In this document: positions 58,268 through 64,000 of the stretch, piece by piece
Position numbering within the stretch: position 1 is the stretch's first letter
How the letters are laid out: each line of letters begins with the position of its first letter
NCBI GenBank assembly: GCA_030549495.1
Contig: JAUIRK010001010.1
Span: forward strand, 330,001 to 394,000
Reading direction: 5' to 3'
Source of the DNA: Nectonema munidae
Lineage: Eukaryota; Nematomorpha; Nectonematoida; Nectonematidae
DNA: 64,000 nucleotides
Program-made: the position numbers and the translations under genes
The notes under the pieces: generated by a model
Seen by the model: only the letters and a program-made list of their open reading frames with translations
The model's database searches: none
Told to the model about the DNA's origin: nothing

Positions 58268-61260
58268 CTAATATGTGGAACAAACAAAGCAAAATTTGTT
58301 AGAGCAAGAAGGAAGAGAGAGGTATTGAGAGAGGAACCAGAGTCTTGATATAACTTTAAACTTAGGAATCGAATTATCACATTCGCCTAACAACCATCTA
58401 TGGTTTTCATAAAAACTTACAACTTTAAATCTGACAGACAATTTAGAGGAGGCTAGTCTGTAGTTTGGCTTGTTGACTACAATTGGAAATCTCAACGAAT
58501 AGGTAGTCTTAATAGTATAGGTGATGAGATTCAGAAATAATCTGTGATTAGAGTTGAGATTTGATAAAAGAAAAACACCAACTTTTTGATGGAAAATATC
58601 ATGTATCTTGAGGAGATTTAACCGTAGGAAAAGTTGATTTGTATGAGACAATCTAGGGCTTCCAGAAACAATTCTGACGGCTTTTTTATAGATAATTTCC
58701 AAAGATGACAAATTGCAGTGTCCAAAATTGATGAGACTATATGAGAGGTGAGGAAGAAACAGAGTTTTCAGAAGAATCAATAGAATTTGTGGTGGAAAAA
58801 ACTTTTTAGTGTATTTTAAAATACCAGTAATTTTACTAAGCTTGGTAGATAGGAGGGAAATATGAGATTGGAAGTCAAGCTTATTATCAATGTTTAAGCC
58901 GAGTAGATTAATATTAGAGACAACTTTCAAACCTTCATCAATAAAAACATTGGAGTCAGTATGAGGCTTCTTCGAAAATAACATGGCTTTAGTTTTCGTA
59001 TTATTGATACTCAAAAAATTGTTAACGATCCACTGCTTAACTTTCTCGAAATGATAGTGGAAAGAAGCGCTTGTATCAGAAGAGAGAGGAAAGAGAAGGG
59101 TAATGTCATCAGCGTATAAAAGGAATTTAAAAAAAGGAGAGGACTGGAAAATATCATTCATGTAAATTATAAAAAGTAGAGGGCCAAGAATGGATCCTTG
59201 AGGAACCCCTCTGTTTAAAACGAGTGTGGGAGAGGTGGATTGTTGGAATTCAACATAATGTTTTCTTCCTTTCAAATAAGAGCTAAAAAACTTAAGTGTA
59301 GCATCATCAAATCCATACATACAGAGCTTTTCCAGTAAAATTTTGTGTGAAATAGAGTCAAAAGCTTTTGATATGTCAAGGAAAATGGCCCCAACATCAA
59401 ATTTATCTTCATGATGAGAAACAATGTAGTCAAGGAAAGAAGAGTGTAGAAGTTCCGCTGAAAAACCTTTTCGAAAGCCAAACTGATTATTAGATAGCAA
59501 ATTAGTATCTTCAAAAAAAGCAGACACTTGTGAAAGAATTAACTTTTCAAATATTTTTGCAATAACAGGCACAATGGATATAGGCCTGAAACTTTTCAAG
59601 TCGATTTTTTCACTCTTTTTGGGGATAGGCAATACTCTGTTAAGTTTTAAAACTCCTGGAAACATACAATTCTCCAAACATTTATTGAAACAAAGAGAGA
59701 GAGGATGAGACAAATAGGAACTAACAAGTTTGATATGATTAATGCTGATTCCATATGCATCTTTGGAATTATTATTCGGTATTGCATGAATAGCTTTTTC
59801 AACTTCTTCAAAACTAACTTTTTCAAGCTTGAAAGTTTGAGCATTATAGTGAGGAATAGAATCATAACTCATGTTGGAATCATCAGCTAAAGGTAATGTG
59901 AAACTTTCAACAAGTTTTTCAGCAATTACAGAAGGATCAGAAACAATATTGCCATTTATTGACACTGCTTTTACATCTTTTTCATCGGAACCAATCAGAT
60001 TTCTCACTTTATTCCAAACATTCCTGGAACTCACATTGTTCGAAAAAAAATCTTTATAATATTTCTTCTTCAAAAAAGCAATCTTGTTTTTTACAGTATT
60101 TCGTAATCTTTTATATTCAAGTGCTAATGTTGGATTATTTTTCGCTTTTTAGCCTTTTTGTAAAGGTCATCACGTTTTTTGATCAAGTTTATTACATCAA
60201 AAGTCATCCAGCAACTTCTTTTGACTTTATATTTAGAAAGTTTTTGAGAAGTGAAATGTTTAGTCGATGAAGAAATCATAGAAGTCAATCGTTGAATAAG
60301 TGAGCTCAAAATAGCTTCAGGAGAAGTTTTATTACCATCACAATTACAGCTCCAATCAAACTTAAAATACTCATTAACAAAAGCTATCTTATTGAAAAAA
60401 CTACACTTTGACTGCTTAGCAACAGCTTTAGAGTAAGAGCGTAATGATAACAGTAGCTGAAAATGATCTGATATATCTTCTTCCAGAATAAAAGTTTCTA
60501 AATCTGAAAACGATTGAGGAATTATAAAATTGTCTATAATTGTTCCTGAAGACGGCCTTGTGGGAGAATTTATACAAAATTTGAAGCCATTAGAGTATAC
60601 AATATTTAGAAAATCTGAGGTTTTACTACTACAAAGAGAAATGTCTAAATTAAAATCTCCAAGAAAAATATTCAATTCAGAACTTTTGCTTTCTGATAAA
60701 ATTTTATCTATATAAGAGTTAAAAAATTCTAAGTTTTCTATGGAATTGTTAGGCAATCTATAAATGTTGTGCATATTTAAAAATTTTTTACCCGGCATCA
60801 ATATCTTGATAACAAAAAGTTCAAAATTATTTTGAAAGACAACCTTATCAGTAACTTCAAAGTCATAGTTATCATTGATGAAAAAAGCAAGCCCACTATG
60901 AAGAGAAAGATTACTAAAATAATTGATAAAATTATAACCTTTAATTTTGAATGGAATATCGTGATAATTCCAACACTCTTGAAGGCAAAGAAAGTCTATC
61001 TCGCGTTTGAAATAATTTGAAAATTTGGAGAACAGTAATTCAACCATATCAAAATTACAAATCAAAGATCTAACATTTAAGCTAACTATATTAATGAGAT
61101 TCCTGTCAGCTAACCAAATATCTGTAGAATGATTGCTATCTGAAAAGAGCCTTAAGCTAGGAGTGAATGAATTTGTTGGAAAAATTTGAGATAATTCTGA
61201 ATGATTTAACAATGGGTTAAAATTTAAAGTGGATATAAAAGCATCATCAGAACTCATCAT
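58268..61260 (-). pseudogene. LINE ORF2: endonuclease and reverse transcriptase, one frameshift
   Basis: The 61260-60124 part is the apurinic-type endonuclease: VSLNVRSLICN, FLCLQECW, IYRLPNNS, FLGDFNLDISL (about 60660-60640), SPTRPSSGTIIDNF and ISDHFQLL. After a frameshift near 60140 (in AAAAAGGCTAAAAAGCG) the 60073-58268 part is the reverse transcriptase: SKDAYGISINHIK, FRPISIVPVIAKIFEKL, NQFGFRKGFS, LDISKAFDSISH, RGVPQGSILGPLLF and YADD (about 59119-59108). The C-terminal region ends CSNKFCFVCSTY. This enzyme nicks target DNA and copies the LINE RNA in place. Apart from the one shift, all key residues appear present. Confidence 0.88.
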
Positions 61261-62140
61261 AGGCAGTGTTCAATTTAACCTTTTCAATTTCCCTTTGAAC
61301 AAAGGGGCACTTGAAGTCAAGTGCGGAATGATTTATACTCTCTAAGCCATTGTGTTTACAAGTGGTACACTTCAAGTTACTACTAGAATTACATGTATTA
61401 CCATTATGAGATCCTGAACAGTATCTACATACTGAAGATCTACTACACTGAGAAGCTTTATGGCCAAAAAGGCAGCAATTAGAACATTGCTTAAAAAGAA
61501 TATAAGGGTATAACTTGTACTTTTCAAAATTAAGATATAGAAAAAACCCGTTATCTGCTAAATATTTGTATACTTTTGTAGATAGAGAGAAAACTAAAAT
61601 TTTCCGATTATTGGTCTTCAAATTTCTGGAGAAAATGAGATTGAAAACTTCCCCTTCATCTATTAACTTTTTAAGATTAGGATTTTTCAAAAAAATGGAA
61701 TTCAATACTTCGTCATTGTTCACATCACAATCGACATTCAAGCTAACTTTTGGTGAAACTTTTTTAACAAATTCAATTTTAAAATTTTCAGTTGATAACT
61801 TGTTAGAAGCTATCATCATATTTTGTGAGTCGTTAAATTTGAAACAATATTTTTTCTTGAGGTGTTTGAAAGAGCTAACCTGAACATCCTTAAGGAGTTC
61901 AGAAGACTTTTCTACCAAATTCTCAGAACCAATTTTGGGAACGAAAAAACAGTAATTATTTCTCTTATTTACTACGTCAGCGTACGTTACTTTTTTTTTA
62001 GATTGAGGGACATTTTTATTTTCAACAGGTGAATCGATTTTTTTTTCTATTTTTTCAACTTTTTGAATCAACTGTTCTATTTTAGTTACGAGAGGAATAT
62101 CGCCAATGTTACTATTTGAACTAGAATTAGCTACATTTTT
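61247..62140 (-). CDS. LINE ORF1, gag-like zinc-knuckle protein, 5'-truncated
   Basis: This encodes the RNA-binding protein of the retrotransposon particle. The frame is open from the element's edge (SSNSNIGDIPLVTKIEQL) with no ATG, and then KKKVTYADVVNKRNN, a linker common before the RRM-like region. The C-terminus has three zinc knuckles: CSNCCLFGHKASQC, CRYCSGSHNGNTC and CTTCKHNGLESINHS...C. About 298 codons remain. It overlaps the ORF2 start by 14 nt in another frame. Confidence 0.8.
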   Translation of the reverse strand, partial: KNVANSSSNSNIGDIPLVTKIEQLIQKVEKIEKKIDSPVENKNVPQSKKKVTYADVVNKRNNYCFFVPKIGSENLVEKSSELLKDVQVSSFKHLKKKYCFKFNDSQNMMIASNKLSTENFKIEFVKKVSPKVSLNVDCDVNNDEVLNSIFLKNPNLKKLIDEGEVFNLIFSRNLKTNNRKILVFSLSTKVYKYLADNGFFLYLNFEKYKLYPYILFKQCSNCCLFGHKASQCSRSSVCRYCSGSHNGNTCNSSSNLKCTTCKHNGLESINHSALDFKCPFVQREIEKVKLNTAYDEF

Positions 62141-62329
62141 TTAGTGTCAAAGCTAAGAAAAGAGCAGTCAGACTGGGAGTTAATGATTGAGATGGTCAAT
62201 TCAAGAGTTGAATTAAGACCTCAAAAGAAAAAGTATCACGTTTTGAATACAAGGCTCAAGTCCATCATAGAAAAATATGATATGAATAAAAAATTAGAAT
62301 TTTTAAAAGTAATTGCTCGCATTCTTTAA
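62141..62329 (+). pseudogene. MULE transposase, C-terminal part after the LINE
   Basis: The frame left at 58042 (THPSVCRL) resumes at 62143 as VSKLRKEQSDWELMIEMVNS, VELRPQKKKYHVLNTRLKSI and ends FLKVIARIL with TAA at 62327-62329. The reading is continuous once the LINE and one TTAGT copy are ignored, which fixes both the insertion point and the order of events. Confidence 0.88.
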
Positions 62330-62472
62330 TATTCTGTATCTATTTATTTATAAATGCTTTGTTATAATAAACTTTATTTGCTTAATCTTTGTTCCTTAAA
62401 AAAATGTATTTTCAACAATAAATGACTTATTTATAATTGTGAGTTTTTGAATATACATAAAGTATCAATTAT

Positions 62473-62474
<2 letters not shown>

Positions 62475-62515
<41 letters not shown>
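62475..62515. repeat. (ATT)n microsatellite
   Basis: Thirteen or so perfect trinucleotide units in the 3' part of the MULE. Confidence 0.95.
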
Positions 62516-62594
62516 GTATTTATTAGATGTAATTAAATATATGTTTGCATATAATTACTATTTTTTGATCTAAAGTCATTTAGTCAAATATACA

Positions 62595-62771
62595 TTTAGT
62601 AAAATCTCGGTCAGCCAGATGTCCGTTCGATCAATTGTCTGTTCTGTCAAATGTCCGTTCAGTGAAATGTCTGTTCGGCCAAATGTACGTTGGCTAAATG
62701 TCCATTTGGTCAGATGTCTGTCGGTCAAATGTCTGTCGGCCAATTGTCTTTCGGTCAAATGTCCGGGTTCC
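62595..62771 (-). repeat. Right terminal array of the MULE
   Basis: Inverted counterpart of the left array, with unit variants in the same order over at least six units. The inner units (GACAATTGATCGAACG, GACATCTGGCTGACCG) differ from the left arm. Confidence 0.9.
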
Positions 62772-62847
62772 AGTGCCATCATATCATGCATACTCAATAA
62801 TATTTCTCTCTTTCATCCAACAGATCACATCGTTATAGTAATGTTAA

Positions 62848-64000
62848 ATATACCATTTTTAGTTCTAAACGGTCTTTTTAAAATTCTAAAGTGTCTTTTT
62901 CAAATTCTAAAGTGTCTTTTTCAAATTCTTAAGTGTCTTTTTTAAATTCTAAAGTGTTTTTTTTTAATTCTAAAGTGTCTTTTTTAAATTCTAAAGTGTT
63001 TTTTTAAATTCGAAAGTGTCTTTTTTAAATTCTAAAGTATCTTTTTTTATTTTACTTTTCTGAATAAGCTATGAAGTCTTGTTTCTTAATAAATGAGCGT
63101 AATATTATATGCGATTGTCAGGTTCTGTAGACGTGTTGAAACTTGAAAGATACACTGATAATTTTCTAATTCTCCGCCTCTATTTTAATTCAATACAACT
63201 AGCAGTTCATTTATAGACAAGTTTTTAACTCTTCAATTTTTGCCTTCTGCATAGATTGTTTTTATATTATAGTAACATAGAATTAAAAATTTTTTACTTT
63301 GTATCGAAAGTTTCAACTAAGCAAAAAAGTGAATTTTAAAACTTAGTTTCGAAAAACGTTTTACATCCATTATATAATGAAAAAAAGTGTTCACACAAAC
63401 TTCTTTATTATCATGCCTGTAATTTAAAGCAAAAACAATATACCACATTTTATGAAGAAATACAAACTTCCATTTGCCCTTTTTGTATGTTATGTAGTGC
63501 ATGTGCAATGTAGCTTTTTAATTCCTCGCTGTTTTTTTGCTTTAATTTACTTGAATGATAATAAAGAAGTTTGTGTGAACACTTTTTTTCATTATATAAA
63601 TGATATTAAAATGGATGTAAAACGTTTTTCGAAACTAAGTTTTAAAATTCACTTTTTTGCTTAGTTGAAACTTTCGATACAAAGTAAAAAATTTTTAATT
63701 CTATGTTACTATAATATAAAAACAATCTATGCAGAAGGCAAAAATTGAAGAGTTAAAAACTTGTCTATAAATGAACTGCTAGTTGTATTGAATTAAAAAA
63801 GAGGCGGAGAATTAGAAAATTATCAGTGTATCTTTTAAGTTTCAACACGTCTACAGAACCTGACAATCGCACATAATATTACGCGCATTTATTAAGAAAC
63901 AAGACTTCAAAGCTTATTCAGAAAAGTAAAATCGAAAAAGACACTTTAGAATTTAAAAAAGACACTTTAGAATTAAAAAAGAGACTTTAGAACTAAAAAA
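62848..64000. mobile_element. Family D foldback element, cut by the window edge
   Basis: Left arm 62848-63412: ATATACCATTTTTAGTTC, about eight 21-bp units of TTCTAAAGTGTCTTTTTTAAA type, a unique block ending CGTTTTACATCCATT, then GAAAAAAAGTGTTCACACAA. The right arm, 63557-64000, is the inverted copy and reaches the 21-bp units at the last bases of the window. The loop (63413-63556) is short and non-coding. Arms are nearly identical (unlike the 9450 copy), so this copy is young. Long inverted arms with tandem-unit ends match families A-C; the superfamily is not proven. Confidence 0.85.

Larger units (their letters stand above)
58048..62140 (-). mobile_element. Nearly intact CR1/Jockey-superfamily LINE (4,093 bp) inserted in the MULE
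   Basis: TTAGT flanks both sides (58043-58047 and 62141-62145). The 3' end is at the left with a (TTAC)n tail (seen as GTAAGTAAG). The 5' end is truncated within ORF1, because the ORF1 frame is open right to the insertion edge with no ATG. It carries ORF1 (gag-like), an endonuclease and a reverse transcriptase. Only one frameshift, near 60140, was found in about 3.9 kb of coding sequence, so it is the youngest LINE in the window. Confidence 0.9.
56061..62771 (+). mobile_element. Family A: Mutator-like element (MULE) with tandem-unit termini
   Basis: AGTGCCATC is duplicated perfectly at 56052-56060 and 62772-62780, a 9-bp target duplication as MULEs make. The left end (56061-56240) is eleven 15-16 bp units of GACATTTGGCCGAACA type. 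The right end (62595-62771) is the inverted copy with the units in the same order. Inside are a FLYWCH/MULE transposase relic, a CR1 3' end (56256-56600) and a nearly intact LINE (58048-62140). Without these insertions the element is about 2.3 kb. A FLYWCH-bearing animal MULE matches the Phantom group. Confidence 0.9.

Noticed and set aside
63317-63664. Two near-identical proteins on opposite strands (KEVCVNTFFHYI)
   Set aside because: Both are read from the two arms of the family D foldback and are mirror copies of one non-coding sequence.
1-64000. LTR retrotransposon, endogenous virus, CRISPR array or bacterial operon
   Set aside because: No long direct terminal repeats with retroviral-type proteins, no capsid or integrase motifs, no spaced identical short repeats with spacers and no ribosome-binding-site-led gene clusters were found.

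Overview
This window is AT-rich, gene-poor DNA from an animal genome, built almost entirely of transposable elements at different stages of decay. The signs of a metazoan are the clades present: piggyBac, hAT of the GTF2IRD2/ZBED5 and KIAA1586 types, pogo/Tigger, a FLYWCH-type Mutator-like element (MULE), and CR1/Jockey-group and RTE/BovB-like LINEs. Introns look tiny (about 44 nt in one relic). An arthropod is a reasonable guess, but I cannot name the organism. I saw no prokaryotic operons, rRNA, convincing tRNA, CRISPR array, LTR retroelement or virus-like element.

Layout. 3.0-4.4 kb: decayed hAT transposase. 5.2 kb: short foldback made of 16-bp MULE-type units. 6.1-6.9 kb: reversed piece of a TTAA-flanked family, here called family P. 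9.45-9.9 kb: solo arm of a foldback repeat, family D. 9.9-13.3 kb: a CR1-like LINE (+) inserted into an older LINE (-). 13.9 kb: left end of family P. 17.7-18.8 kb: decayed SAMD3-like gene copy. 19.4-24.4 kb: Tigger relic split by a full-length 4-kb family P element, which carries two different tandem arrays and a LINE 3' end. 27.7-28.1 kb: pogo-like MITE. 30.05-33.43 kb: an apparently intact piggyBac with TTAA duplication, matching termini, one short intron and a 553-residue transposase; its promoter region is duplicated in tandem. 33.6-34.2 kb: MULE-like MITE with periodic termini, family B. 35.2-37.2 kb: GTF2IRD2-like hAT relic (-). 39.3-39.8 kb: foldback family C. 42.1-42.5 kb: hAT-like MITE. 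44.7-47.9 kb: non-autonomous element with an 8-bp duplication, holding a broken RTE-type LINE. 49.4-50.3 kb: KIAA1586-like hAT ORF lacking its catalytic core. 53.2-54.0 kb: rearranged family P copy. 56.06-62.77 kb: a MULE with a perfect 9-bp duplication, tandem-unit termini and a FLYWCH/MULE transposase, interrupted by a nearly intact LINE. 62.85-64.0 kb: family D foldback, cut by the window edge.

Main new observation. Families A (5.2, 56.1 and 62.7 kb), B, C and D share one design: long inverted termini made of short, phrase-like tandem units (about 16 bp in A, B and C; exactly 21 bp in D). Family A encloses a MULE transposase and has a 9-bp duplication; B has an 8-bp duplication. This identifies at least A and B as MULE-type termini. 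Several nesting events can be ordered in time from reading frames that resume across the inserted element.
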